Shown here piece by piece: positions 33,139 through 41,275 of a stretch of 49,147 nucleotides of DNA. The DNA lies in contig JBDLJJ010000006.1 of assembly GCA_039714435.1 (NCBI GenBank), forward strand, positions 1 to 49,147, read 5' to 3'. How positions within the stretch are numbered: the stretch's first letter is position 1; every line of letters begins with the position of its first letter. The stretch comes from JAZDDE01 sp039714435 (lineage in GTDB: Bacteria; Gemmatimonadota; Gemmatimonadetes; Palauibacterales; Palauibacteraceae). The translations under genes were made by a program, and so were the position numbers. The notes under the pieces were generated by a model. It ran no database searches. It was not told the origin of the DNA and saw only the letters and a program-made list of their open reading frames with translations.

Positions 33139-33167
33139 TTGGGTTCTTCCGGCCTTCGGCATAGCTT
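33139..33167 (+). promoter_or_regulatory. Probable promoter of gap-pgk-tpiA
   Basis: TTGGGT (33139-33144), 17 bases, then TAGCTT (33162-33167) followed by GG. TAGCTTGG matches the Bacteroidetes -7 form TAnnTTTG in six of its defined positions better than TATAAT, and TTG stands 20 bases before it. The leader to the gap start would be about 50 bases. Confidence 0.5.
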
Positions 33168-33224
33168 GGCGGCGCGGGCGCTGACAGCTGCGCGAACGTA
33201 CCCAAATCGAGTGAGGCGACAGAT

Positions 33225-34253
33225 ATGTCTGTGAAGATAGGAATCAACGGTTTCGGCCGAATCGGCAGGAATATTTTGAGAGCCGCTATGGCGCAGTCGG
33301 TTGACGACGTCGAGTTCGTCGCTGTCAACGACCTGACGAGCGACGATACGCTTGCCCACCTGTTCAAGTACGACTCCGTGCATGGCCGTTTTCCGGGGCA
33401 GGTGACAGCCGGAGACGGCTGGCTGGATATCGATGGCAAGCGAATTCAGGTCTTATCCGAACCGAATCCGGAGAAGCTTCCATGGGCCGAACTGGGAGTG
33501 GACATCGTACTCGAGGGCACGGGTCGCTTCCGGGCGCATGCGGACGCTTCCAAGCACCTGGCGGCTGGCGCCCGGAAGGTGATCGTCACCGCGCCTTCGG
33601 GTGACCCGGACGTAACCCTGGTCATGGGAGTCAACGCCGAGCAGTACGATCCAGGGGCGCATCACATCATTTCCAACGCCAGCTGCACGACGAACTGTGT
33701 GGCCCCCCTGGTGAAGGTCCTGGACGAGCAGTTCGGTTTCGAGAACGGACTCATGACCACGGTCCACAGCTTTACGAACGATCAGCGGATTCTAGACCTT
33801 CCGCACTCGGACCTGCGCCGGGCCAGGGCCGCGTCCGTGTCCATCATCCCGACCACGACGGGTGCGGCCAAGGCGACCGGAATCGTTTATCCCTCCGTTG
33901 CCGGCAAGATCGACGGGATGGCCATGCGAGTCCCCACGCCGGACGTATCGATCGTCGACCTGGTCGCCAACCTAGGTCGGGACACGACGGCGGAAGAGGT
34001 GAACGAGACGTTTCGAAGCCAGGCGGAAGGTCCGCTGGAGGGAGTGCTCGCCTACTCTGACGAGCCGCTCGTCTCCATCGATTATGTTGGCAACCCGGCG
34101 AGCTCGATCGTTGACGGACTGGCCACGGCCGTGATGGGCGGGACGCTCGTCAAGGTGATTTCCTGGTATGACAACGAATGGGGCTATTCGTCCCGCTGCG
34201 TCGACCTGGCTCGCTTTGTCGCTGAACGGCTGCCGGCGGGCGCATCGGTTTAG
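33225..34253 (+). CDS. gap: Glyceraldehyde-3-phosphate dehydrogenase
   Basis: The 342-residue enzyme has the NAD-binding GINGFGRIGRN, the catalytic SNASCTTNC (Cys near 154), the VHSFTNDQ and TTTGAAKATG phosphate-site segments and NEWGYSSR near the end. It converts glyceraldehyde-3-phosphate and NAD(P) to 1,3-bisphosphoglycerate. VNDLTSDDTLAHLFKYDSVHG is the usual first-domain text. AGGCGACAG precedes ATG 33225. It heads gap-pgk-tpiA, with four bases between its stop and the pgk start. Confidence 0.97.
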   Translation: MSVKIGINGFGRIGRNILRAAMAQSVDDVEFVAVNDLTSDDTLAHLFKYDSVHGRFPGQVTAGDGWLDIDGKRIQVLSEPNPEKLPWAELGVDIVLEGTGRFRAHADASKHLAAGARKVIVTAPSGDPDVTLVMGVNAEQYDPGAHHIISNASCTTNCVAPLVKVLDEQFGFENGLMTTVHSFTNDQRILDLPHSDLRRARAASVSIIPTTTGAAKATGIVYPSVAGKIDGMAMRVPTPDVSIVDLVANLGRDTTAEEVNETFRSQAEGPLEGVLAYSDEPLVSIDYVGNPASSIVDGLATAVMGGTLVKVISWYDNEWGYSSRCVDLARFVAERLPAGASV

Positions 34254-34257
34254 CGCC

Positions 34258-35460
34258 TTGAGAAGGCGGGTTCTCAGCGACCTCGCGCAGACCGATCTGC
34301 GAGGTCGCCGGGTCGTGATTCGGGTCGACTACAACGTGCCGTTGGACGAGGGACGGGTCACGGACCCTTCCCGCGTAACTGCCTCTCTGGACTCGCTAAA
34401 ATATATCCTGGAGGCCGGCGGCCGTCCCGTCATCTTGTCTCACCTGGGACGCCCGCAGGCGGCAGTCAGACCTGAGATGTCACTCCGCGTAGTGGTGCCC
34501 CTGCTGGAAGAAGGTCTCGGCCGGCCGGTGCGCCTTCTCTCGCTTGAAGAGGCGGAGAGCGCAGCGAGTTCGGAGGCAGAAAGCTCGGAATCCGACGAGG
34601 CGGTGCTTCTGGTCGAGAATACCCGCTTCCTGGAAGGGGAGACGCGGGGCGACCCGGACTTGGCCAGGCGTTTCGCAAACCTTGGCGACGTCTTTGTGAA
34701 CGATGCCTTCGGGACCCTTCACCGGGCCCACGCCTCCGTCGCCGGCGTGGCCGAGCTCATGAGTCCCGCGGTGGCCGGATTTCTCGTGGAGAGGGAACTG
34801 CGCGCCCTGTCGGCGCTTCGGGCCGAGCCCGAGTCTCCCTTCGTGGTAGTGTTCGGAGGAGCGAAAATCGGCGACAAGATCGCGCTAGTGGACGAACTGC
34901 TGGAGCGCTCGGACCGAGTCCTCGTGGGGGGCGCGATGGCGAACACGTTTCTGCGGGCCATGGGCCACTCCATGGGTGATTCGCTGGTCGAAGAGGATTC
35001 GGTTGAACTGGCGCGATCGTACCTGAGTGAAGGCTCCGCGCTCGATCTGCCGACTGATCTCATTGTGGCGCCGGGTCCGGGCCGGGCCGACGAAGCGATT
35101 GTGGTTCCGGTGGACAGCGTTCCGGATGGGATGGCCGCGCTGGATATCGGCCCGGAGACCCAGGAATCCTTTTCACGCAGGGTCCTGTCGGCCAGAACGC
35201 TGTTCTGGAACGGCCCCATGGGGTTGTTCGAGAGCCAGCCTTTTGCGGGCGGAACTATCGCCCTGGCGCGCGCTGCGGCCGAGGCGACCCGGGCCGGCGC
35301 CTTCACCGTGGTGGGCGGAGGAGACTCCGCCGCGGCGGTTCGCCAGGCCGGTCTGGATACGGCCGTCAGTCACGTTTCTACCGGCGGCGGAGCGGCCCTG
35401 GAGTTCTTGGCCCAGGGTACGCTGCCGGGCCTGGAATCCCTTGACGAGGCGAGTGCCTGA
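34258..35460 (+). CDS. pgk: Phosphoglycerate kinase
   Basis: From the TTG at 34258 the product has 400 residues, the normal PGK length. It shows RVDYNVPLDEG, ILSHLGRPQ, FVNDAFGTLHRAHASV, GGAKIGDKIALV, FWNGPMGLFE and the nucleotide-binding GGGDSAAAVRQAG. It transfers phosphate from 1,3-bisphosphoglycerate to ADP. The frame extends upstream to 34168 inside gap, but PGK homology begins at the TTG, which follows the gap stop by four bases, so re-initiation is likely. The stop shares one base with the tpiA start (TGATG). Confidence 0.95.
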   Translation: MRRRVLSDLAQTDLRGRRVVIRVDYNVPLDEGRVTDPSRVTASLDSLKYILEAGGRPVILSHLGRPQAAVRPEMSLRVVVPLLEEGLGRPVRLLSLEEAESAASSEAESSESDEAVLLVENTRFLEGETRGDPDLARRFANLGDVFVNDAFGTLHRAHASVAGVAELMSPAVAGFLVERELRALSALRAEPESPFVVVFGGAKIGDKIALVDELLERSDRVLVGGAMANTFLRAMGHSMGDSLVEEDSVELARSYLSEGSALDLPTDLIVAPGPGRADEAIVVPVDSVPDGMAALDIGPETQESFSRRVLSARTLFWNGPMGLFESQPFAGGTIALARAAAEATRAGAFTVVGGGDSAAAVRQAGLDTAVSHVSTGGGAALEFLAQGTLPGLESLDEASA

Positions 35461-36227
35461 TGACGCGTCCTTTACTGGCGGCGAATTGGAAGATGCACAA
35501 AGGTCCGGCGGAGGCGGCCTCGTTCGGAGCGGAGTTCGCCTCTCTCTACGCGCCGCGGGCGGACCGAACGGTCGTGCTGTTCCCGCCCGCGCTTTCGCTG
35601 GCCGCGCTCAAGGCATCCCTGGCTGACCGTGCCGACATCCGGATCGGCGTGCAGGACGTTCACCAGGAAGCGGAAGGTGCTCACACGGGATCTCTTTCGG
35701 CCGCAATGGCGGCTCAGGCAGGTGCCGGTTGGGTGCTGGCCGGACACTCCGAGCGGCGGCACGAGTTCGGCGACACTGACGAACAAGTCGCGAAAAAGGT
35801 GAGCCGGATCCTCGAGGCCGGCCTCAGGCCCATGCTCTGCGTGGGAGAGAAGCTGGAGGAACGGGAAGGCGGCCGACTCGAGGCCGTGCTGCGCCGCCAA
35901 CTGGAGGCGGTGCTGAACGCGCTGACCCCGGCCGATGCCGGTGCCATCACCTATGCGTACGAACCGGTGTGGGCTATCGGAACGGGCCGGACGGCCTCGC
36001 CGGCCGACGCGGCCGAAGCGCACGCCATCCTTAGAACCATACTGGCTGAGACAACAGGCGCAGTCGCGGCGGCCCAGGCTACCGTGCTGTACGGCGGCAG
36101 CGTGAAGCCATCCAATATCGGTGAGCTTTTGTCGGCCGATGGAGTAGACGGCGGGCTCGTCGGGGGAGCGAGCCTGGATCCAGAATCGTTCGCCGCGATC
36201 TGTTCCGCCGGCCCGGGCGACACATAG
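35460..36227 (+). CDS. tpiA: Triosephosphate isomerase
   Basis: The 255-residue barrel has NWKMHKG (substrate Asn and catalytic Lys), GHSERR (catalytic His), YEPVWAIGTGRTASP (catalytic Glu) and YGGSVKPSN near the end. It interconverts dihydroxyacetone phosphate and glyceraldehyde-3-phosphate. The ATG overlaps the pgk stop by one base, making gap-pgk-tpiA a coupled glycolytic unit. A hairpin with a T run lies about 60 bases after the stop. Confidence 0.97.
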   Translation: MTRPLLAANWKMHKGPAEAASFGAEFASLYAPRADRTVVLFPPALSLAALKASLADRADIRIGVQDVHQEAEGAHTGSLSAAMAAQAGAGWVLAGHSERRHEFGDTDEQVAKKVSRILEAGLRPMLCVGEKLEEREGGRLEAVLRRQLEAVLNALTPADAGAITYAYEPVWAIGTGRTASPADAAEAHAILRTILAETTGAVAAAQATVLYGGSVKPSNIGELLSADGVDGGLVGGASLDPESFAAICSAGPGDT

Positions 36228-36234
36228 GCCGCGC

Positions 36235-36262
36235 CGTTGACGAAAAAGGCGTTGACGAAAAA
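36235..36262 (+). repeat. Direct repeat carrying a duplicated -35 element
   Basis: CGTTGACGAAAAA occurs at 36235-36247 and again at 36250-36262, 15 bases apart, between tpiA and secG. Each copy holds TTGACG; the second is the one correctly spaced from TAGCTT. Confidence 0.85.
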
Positions 36263-36280
36263 CAGCAACATGCCTAGCTT
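36252..36280 (+). promoter_or_regulatory. Probable secG promoter
   Basis: TTGACG (36252-36257), a 17-base spacer, then TAGCTT (36275-36280) followed by AA. It shares the TAGCTT hexamer with the gap and sppA promoters. Transcription would begin near 36287, at the foot of the next hairpin. Confidence 0.5.
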
Positions 36281-36288
36281 AACAGACT

Positions 36289-36319
36289 GGGTGCGGGCTT
36301 CTTGGCCTGCACTCTTTTT
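36289..36319 (+). terminator. Terminator-like hairpin between tpiA and secG
   Basis: GGGTGCGGGC (36289-36298) pairs with GCCTGCACTC (36305-36314) over ten positions including two G-T pairs, loop TTCTTG, then five T (36315-36319). It is the natural end of gap-pgk-tpiA but lies downstream of the likely secG promoter, so it may also attenuate secG. Confidence 0.75.
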
Positions 36320-36338
36320 CACGTGTGGATGAGGTAGA

Positions 36339-36752
36339 ATGTTTAGTTTTCTGGTAATAACGATAACCGTTATGTCGATCCTGATGATCGTCGTCATCCT
36401 GATGCAGTCGGGAAAGGGAGGCGGCTTGGCCGCGACCTTCGGCGGGGCGTCGTCTTCGACTGATTCGTTCATCGGTGGCCGGCAGGCGGCCAACCTGCTT
36501 ACGAAATCGACCTGGATCGGAGGGGGGCTGTTCCTGTTCCTGTCTCTGATTCTTTCGATCCTGTCCTCTCAGAGCTCACAGCCAGGCAGCTCGATCCTGC
36601 GCAGTGAGTTCGAAGCGGCTCCGGCCCCGTCGTCGCTGCTCGACACGGAGGGTGACGCGACGCCGCTGCTGATTCCGGGCGATGATGCGGATGGGGCAGC
36701 TGGGGCAGAAGCGGCGGACCCGGGCGCCGAGGAGACTCCGGCCGGAGAGTAG
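36339..36752 (+). CDS. secG: Preprotein translocase subunit SecG
   Basis: The 137-residue protein has two membrane helices (about 3-22 and 51-73) flanking the conserved LMQSGKGGGLAATFGG loop, the SecG signature, and a long acidic, Ala/Pro-rich tail of about 60 residues that is likely disordered. It supports SecYE-SecA protein export at the inner membrane. GAGGTAG lies before ATG 36339. Its stop abuts the rnhA stop with no base between in convergent orientation. The tail is longer than in most SecG proteins. Confidence 0.94.
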   Translation: MFSFLVITITVMSILMIVVILMQSGKGGGLAATFGGASSSTDSFIGGRQAANLLTKSTWIGGGLFLFLSLILSILSSQSSQPGSSILRSEFEAAPAPSSLLDTEGDATPLLIPGDDADGAAGAEAADPGAEETPAGE

Positions 36753-37352
36753 TCAGCCGGTAGCGGGCAGCGGATCGGGCCGGAACGGGCCCTTCGGCGG
36801 TAGGTCCAGAAAGTCCTCGTAGCGGCCGCGTTCGCGCTGCCCCTCCAGCCATTCCGCGAAGCCCGATCCCACCAGGCCCCTGGCCGCTCTTCCACTGGCC
36901 GCTGTGCTCGTGGCCAGATCGTTGGCGTATTCGTTCTTTACGTGCTCGGAATGCCCCCTGGTCCAGCGCCACTCGACCTGATGTCTCTGAGCCTCACGAA
37001 GCGCCTCGCGCCACAGATCCAGGTTCTCGATCTGGCCTCCTTTCCTCTTCCAGCCCCGCCGCACCCAGCCAGCAAGCCACTCCTTCATGCCGCGCACCAG
37101 ATACTGACTATCTGACGTGAACACGACGGAGCAGGGGCGCTGCAGATGGCGCAGGCCGATTATGGCCGAGTAGAGAGCCATTCTGTTGTTCGTGGTGTCA
37201 GGCTCGAAGTAGGCGAAGTCTCTTCGGTGCCAGCCGCGCCGCTCGTCGAACCGTTCCACGAGACCGGCTGCCGCCCCGGGGCTCCTTTGATCCTGGAACT
37301 GGTTGCCGAGGCAGGATTCGTCGGCATAGATATATACGATCGGGTCGCTCAT
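36753..37352 (-). CDS. rnhA: RNase HI-like protein with altered catalytic Glu
   Basis: The 199-residue product carries an RNase HI domain: YADESCLGN (D11), NNRMALYSAI, SDSQYLVRGM (D81), TRGHSEHVKNEYAND (H134, D145), and a C-terminal tail of about 45 residues. The second catalytic carboxylate, the Glu of NNRMEL in E. coli (Glu48), is Ala59 (codon GCT). D11, D81, H134 and D145 remain. RNase HI cuts the RNA of RNA-DNA hybrids; loss of Glu48 normally lowers metal-dependent activity sharply, so either Glu12 next to D11 helps or the protein mainly binds hybrids. The ATG at 37352 begins the conserved text although the frame runs on to 37532. It is divergent from carA. Confidence 0.88.
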   Translation of the reverse strand: MSDPIVYIYADESCLGNQFQDQRSPGAAAGLVERFDERRGWHRRDFAYFEPDTTNNRMALYSAIIGLRHLQRPCSVVFTSDSQYLVRGMKEWLAGWVRRGWKRKGGQIENLDLWREALREAQRHQVEWRWTRGHSEHVKNEYANDLATSTAASGRAARGLVGSGFAEWLEGQRERGRYEDFLDLPPKGPFRPDPLPATG

Positions 37353-37404
37353 ACTCTGTTTCTGATAGAAGAATGCGGCCTGCGGTCGCGGTCGAAAGAA
37401 AGGA

Positions 37405-38544
37405 ATGTCAGGCTTGACCGATACGCAAGATGTGCCGGGTAAACTGGTACTGGAGGACGGGCGTTCATTCGAGGGTCGTCTGGTCGGGACGGGCGGCGCT
37501 GGAATAGGCGAAGTCGTCTTCACCACTGCCATGACAGGGTATCAGGAAGTGGTCACTGACCCGTCTTTCGCGGGCCAGGTCGTAGTGATGACCGCGCCCA
37601 TGATGGGCAACTATGGGGTCTCGGACGCTGACCTACAGTCGGACAGTGCCTGGGTCGCTGGTTTCGTCGTGCGCGAGCTGAGCGGCGCGCCCGGAGACGG
37701 AGGCAACGCCGGGCTGCGCATGTATCTGGAATCCGAGTCTGTTCCGGTCCTGCACGGCTGTGATACTCGGGCCATCACCAGGCACATCCGTGACCAGGGT
37801 GCGATGCGGGCCGCCATCGTACCGAATTCCGCGTCCGAGGCAGAGGTTTCCGCCATGATCGCGGCCGAGCCACCCATGGCCGGGCGGGACCTGGCCTCGG
37901 CGGTGGGCACATCCGAGCCTTACACCGTCGCCGCGGTGCGAGAACCGGCTCTGGGACGCGTCGTGTGTCTGGACTACGGGGTGAAGAAACGGAGCCTGGA
38001 GCTGCTGGCCCAAGCTGGCTTCGAAGTCGAAGTCCTGCCCGCCGCCACGTCTCTCGCCGAGCTTCTGGCGACACAGCCGGATGGTGTATTCGTGTCTAGC
38101 GGTCCAGGCGACCCCCAAGCCGTTGAGGGAGCCGTGGAGCGGATTCTGGCCGCCTGCGAGAAGGGAGTGCCAGTGTTCGGTATCTGTCTGGGCTGCCAGC
38201 TCATCGCCAGGGCCTTCGGAGGGACGACCTACAAGCTTCCGTATGGTCACCGCGGGGGAAACCATCCCGTGCTGAGCAAAGAGAGCGGGGTCGTGGAGAT
38301 CACCTCCCAAAACCACGGATTCGCCATATCGGGCCAGGACGAGAATGTGGCAGGGGCTCCGGAGCTGACCGTCACGCACGTCAACCTGAACGACGAGACG
38401 GTAGAGGGAGTCCGGCACCGCTCCAGGCCGGTGTTCGGTGTCCAGTATCATCCGGAGTCTGCTCCGGGCCCGCACGACAGTCGCTACCTGTTCCGGAAGT
38501 TCATCGACGCGATGGATGCAAATCGTGCGATGGCAAGCGATTGA
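37405..38544 (+). CDS. carA: Carbamoyl-phosphate synthase small subunit
   Basis: The 379-residue protein has the N-terminal CarA domain (LVLEDGRSFEG, FTTAMTGYQEVVTDPSFAGQ) and a C-terminal glutamine amidotransferase with the nucleophile in GICLGCQLIARAFGG, PYGHRGGNHPV and the His-Glu pair in YHPESAPGPHD. It supplies ammonia to CarB for arginine and pyrimidine synthesis. carB is not adjacent, so the subunits are encoded apart. The start is ATG 37405 with AAAGAAAGGA directly before it; the GTG at 37432 is an alternative. A promoter-like TTGACA overlaps its stop. Confidence 0.95.
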   Translation: MSGLTDTQDVPGKLVLEDGRSFEGRLVGTGGAGIGEVVFTTAMTGYQEVVTDPSFAGQVVVMTAPMMGNYGVSDADLQSDSAWVAGFVVRELSGAPGDGGNAGLRMYLESESVPVLHGCDTRAITRHIRDQGAMRAAIVPNSASEAEVSAMIAAEPPMAGRDLASAVGTSEPYTVAAVREPALGRVVCLDYGVKKRSLELLAQAGFEVEVLPAATSLAELLATQPDGVFVSSGPGDPQAVEGAVERILAACEKGVPVFGICLGCQLIARAFGGTTYKLPYGHRGGNHPVLSKESGVVEITSQNHGFAISGQDENVAGAPELTVTHVNLNDETVEGVRHRSRPVFGVQYHPESAPGPHDSRYLFRKFIDAMDANRAMASD

Positions 38545-38570
38545 CAGATATCTCCGACCGCGGCTAGCTT
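38541..38570 (+). promoter_or_regulatory. Probable promoter of sppA-hup
   Basis: TTGACA (38541-38546) overlaps the last codon and stop of carA; after 18 bases comes TAGCTT (38565-38570) followed by AG. TAGCTTAG again resembles TAnnTTTG. The leader to the GTG at 38605 would be about 30 bases. Confidence 0.5.
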
Positions 38571-38604
38571 AGTGTTAACCCTTTCGGAAGAGAGTTGAAC
38601 GAAC

Positions 38605-39507
38605 GTGGCCTGGAACCGCCGAAGTACCGTACTGGGGATCGTCCTCTTACTTGCAGTATCGGCGGCTGGCGTGGTGGTGGCGTTTCAACTCTGGCTGGGC
38701 GGATACATCCCCCTGGTTTCTGAAGGCCGCGTAGCGATCATCCCGATTCAGGGCATCATCGACTCTGACCGAGCAGTGCTCAGAACCCTCGACAGGTACA
38801 GGGACGACAGCTCGGTTCGGGCCTTCGTTCTCGAGATAAGCTCGCCCGGGGGTGGAGTAGGTCCGTCCCAGAGCATTTACAGCGAGCTGCGCAAGCTACG
38901 GGAAGAAGACAACCGCCCGCTTATCGCGTGGATAGGAAGCGTAGGTGCATCTGGCGGCTACTACGTCGCTCTTCCCGCCGACTCCATCTTCGCGCTGCCT
39001 GGATCCATTACGGGTTCGATCGGTGTTATCATGCAGTTCGCGAATGCCGAGGGATTACTGGACAAGGTGGGAATCGGTCTCGAAGTAGTGAAGAGCGGCC
39101 AGTTCAAGGACACGGGTTCGCCGGCACGGCCCCTGTCGGACGAAGAGCGCGAGATTCTGCAGGAGGTGATCCACGACACCTACGGTCAATTCGTGGACGC
39201 GATCACGGACAGCCGCGGAATGGAGCGAGAGGCTGTGCTGGAAGTCGCTGACGGCCGGATTCTGTCGGGAGAGCGAGCCATGAGCGTGGGACTCATTGAT
39301 CGCCTCGGCACACTGCCGGACGCGATCGCGGCGGCCGGAGAAATGGCCGGCCTTGGTTCTGATCCGAAGACTTTGCGTCCCACGCAGCGCCGAGCCACGT
39401 GGATAGACCTCATCGGTCAAATCCCGGGACTGCGCTGGATGGAATTCCTTGGCAGGCTGGATGAGAGCGGAGCCCTGACTCCGAGCCTGCGGTATCAATG
39501 GCAGTAG
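38605..39507 (+). CDS. sppA: Signal peptide peptidase SppA
   Basis: The 300-residue short-type SppA has an N-terminal membrane anchor (VLGIVLLLAVSAAGVVVAF), the VLEISSPGGGVGPS segment, the nucleophile Ser in GSVGASGGYY and the Lys general base in VVKSGQFKDTGSPA. It degrades cleaved signal peptides in the membrane after secretion. The start is GTG, about 35 bases after the predicted promoter. The hup gene follows 26 bases later and probably shares the transcript. Confidence 0.93.
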   Translation: MAWNRRSTVLGIVLLLAVSAAGVVVAFQLWLGGYIPLVSEGRVAIIPIQGIIDSDRAVLRTLDRYRDDSSVRAFVLEISSPGGGVGPSQSIYSELRKLREEDNRPLIAWIGSVGASGGYYVALPADSIFALPGSITGSIGVIMQFANAEGLLDKVGIGLEVVKSGQFKDTGSPARPLSDEEREILQEVIHDTYGQFVDAITDSRGMEREAVLEVADGRILSGERAMSVGLIDRLGTLPDAIAAAGEMAGLGSDPKTLRPTQRRATWIDLIGQIPGLRWMEFLGRLDESGALTPSLRYQWQ

Positions 39508-39533
39508 GTAGCCTACTGGAAATGGAGTGAGTC

Positions 39534-39887
39534 ATGACAAAGGCGGATCTAGTGGAGCAGGTCTACCAGGCCATCGGACCGGGTGTGACCAAGAAGGATT
39601 GCGGAGCCGTTATCGACGCCTTTCTGAATGCTACGAAGAAGGCGCTCGCGGACGGGAAGCACATCGAAATCAGAGGCTTCGGCACCTTCAAGGTGCGTAG
39701 CAGGCGGCCGCGAATGGCGCGTAATCCACGCACAGGAGCCGCCGTGACCGTGCCAGCGCGATCCGTTCCGGTATTCAAACCATCGAGGCTGTTCAAGTCT
39801 CAGGTAGACAGGCCCGCGGCGCCCGCGCCGCCCGCAGCCCCGGTGACGCCCGAGCCGCTGCACCGGCCTGAGCCGCCCCGCTTTTAG
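39534..39887 (+). CDS. hup: HU/IHF-family DNA-binding protein with proline-rich tail
   Basis: The first 90 residues are a standard HU fold: MTKADLVEQVYQ, KALADGKHIEIRGFGTFKVR and the DNA-wrapping arm RRPRMARNPRTGAAVTVPAR, then VFKPSRLFKSQV. A 25-residue Pro/Ala-rich extension (AAPAPPAAPVTPEPL) follows. HU dimers bend DNA and organise the nucleoid. GGAGTGAGTC precedes the ATG. The tail is of a type seen in several phyla and may change DNA bridging. It is convergent with the aminotransferase at 39921. Confidence 0.93.
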   Translation: MTKADLVEQVYQAIGPGVTKKDCGAVIDAFLNATKKALADGKHIEIRGFGTFKVRSRRPRMARNPRTGAAVTVPARSVPVFKPSRLFKSQVDRPAAPAPPAAPVTPEPLHRPEPPRF

Positions 39888-39920
39888 CACGGGGGAGCAG
39901 CGACAAAACGGGCGCAGCGG

Positions 39921-41096
39921 TCAGGAAGAGCCGCCGCGCATGTGAACAGCGACTCGACGCAGCCCCTCCTCGAGCGTGGATTCGTCCACGGCGAAGTTGA
40001 AACGCAGGTGCCCGGGAGTCCCGAACGGCTCACCGGGCACACACGCGACTCCCGCCTTGGTCAGTAATTCCTCAGCCAGCACGAGCGAGTCTCGTTGCTG
40101 GGTCGCCCGGCTGAAGAAGAAGATGGCGCCATCCGGGAGCCGGGTTTCCAGGCCCGCAACGCCTGACAGAAGGTCATGGCCCAGCTTCCGCCGCCTCGTC
40201 AGGACCTCCAGCGTGTCGGCCACACCTTCCTCGCGTTCGCTATCGGCTCGATACAGTTCGGCCGCCGCAAACTGAGACGGCGCCGCTGCGCCGGACGTAG
40301 TCTGGCTCTGGAGCGCGGACGCCTTGGCGATAAGTTTCTCGGGACCCACCGCGTAGCCGATTCGCCAGCCCGTCATGGAAAACGTTTTGGAGACTCCGTC
40401 GAACACGACCAGTCGTTCCGGACGGTCCGGCTGCGCCAGGACAGAGGGGGCTCCGCCGGGCACGTATGCCAGGCGCCGGTAAATTTCGTCAGATAGAACC
40501 CAGATTCCGTTCGCATCGGCCCAGTCGAGGATTTGCTTCAGGCTATCCGCATCCACCACAGCGCCGGAAGGATTGCTGGGCGAGTTGAGGAGAACCGCGC
40601 GGGTCGAGGCCGTCCGCGCTCCCTCCAGCTGGTCGGGATCCAGCCGAAAGCTGTCTTCCCAGCGAGTCGCCAGCGTAACCGGTGTGGCTCCAGACAGACG
40701 AACAGCCGGAAGATAGGTGGGCCAATACGGAGACGGAACGATGACCTCATCGCCGGGACCGAACAGGCAGTACAGTACGTTGAAAAGCGCCTGCTTGACC
40801 CCGGCGCTGACGAGAACGTTAGAGGCTGAGATACTGTCGCCTGCGGACTGTCGCTCGGCGTATCTGGCCACGCCCTCGCGTAGCGATGGTATGCCGGGCG
40901 TGGGGGGGTATCCGGTCTGCCCATCCTGGATAGCTTGCAGAGCGCCTCGCACGGCGGGCTCGGGCGTCGGAAACGAAGGCTCCCCGGCAGACAGATCGAT
41001 GATCGAGAGTCCCTCTGTCGCCATCTGTCGGGCGCGAGCCTGCAGCGCCAGCGTAGGAGAGGGCTGCAGGAACTCGATATTAGGTGAAAAACGCAC
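39921..41096 (-). CDS. Class I PLP aminotransferase, aspartate aminotransferase type Ib
   Basis: The 391-residue enzyme begins with the PSPTLALQARARQM text of the Ib subgroup, has NSPSNPSGAVV, SDEIYRRLAY, the PLP-lysine motif VSKTFSMTGWRIGY and the arginine near the end in GHLRFNFAV that binds the substrate carboxylate. Family members transaminate aspartate and often also prephenate, which would fit aromatic amino-acid synthesis (aroE is at 31526). It is a single gene; convergent with hup and divergent from the small gene at 41276. Confidence 0.9.
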   Translation of the reverse strand: MRFSPNIEFLQPSPTLALQARARQMATEGLSIIDLSAGEPSFPTPEPAVRGALQAIQDGQTGYPPTPGIPSLREGVARYAERQSAGDSISASNVLVSAGVKQALFNVLYCLFGPGDEVIVPSPYWPTYLPAVRLSGATPVTLATRWEDSFRLDPDQLEGARTASTRAVLLNSPSNPSGAVVDADSLKQILDWADANGIWVLSDEIYRRLAYVPGGAPSVLAQPDRPERLVVFDGVSKTFSMTGWRIGYAVGPEKLIAKASALQSQTTSGAAAPSQFAAAELYRADSEREEGVADTLEVLTRRRKLGHDLLSGVAGLETRLPDGAIFFFSRATQQRDSLVLAEELLTKAGVACVPGEPFGTPGHLRFNFAVDESTLEEGLRRVAVHMRGGSS

Positions 41097-41275
41097 GCTG
41101 ACTCCGGGCTCGTGGGTAATTGAAGGACCTCTGACGGTAGGATACCTTGATCGGCGAGCCGAGGAATCGCCGAATCTGCTGGAACCGCCGGGGAACGGCG
41201 GATCTTATGCCGTTGTTGGCGAAGGCGTCAAGCGGCTTCGCGAAGATTCTGAGCCACGTAAATAAGGCAGCGGAA

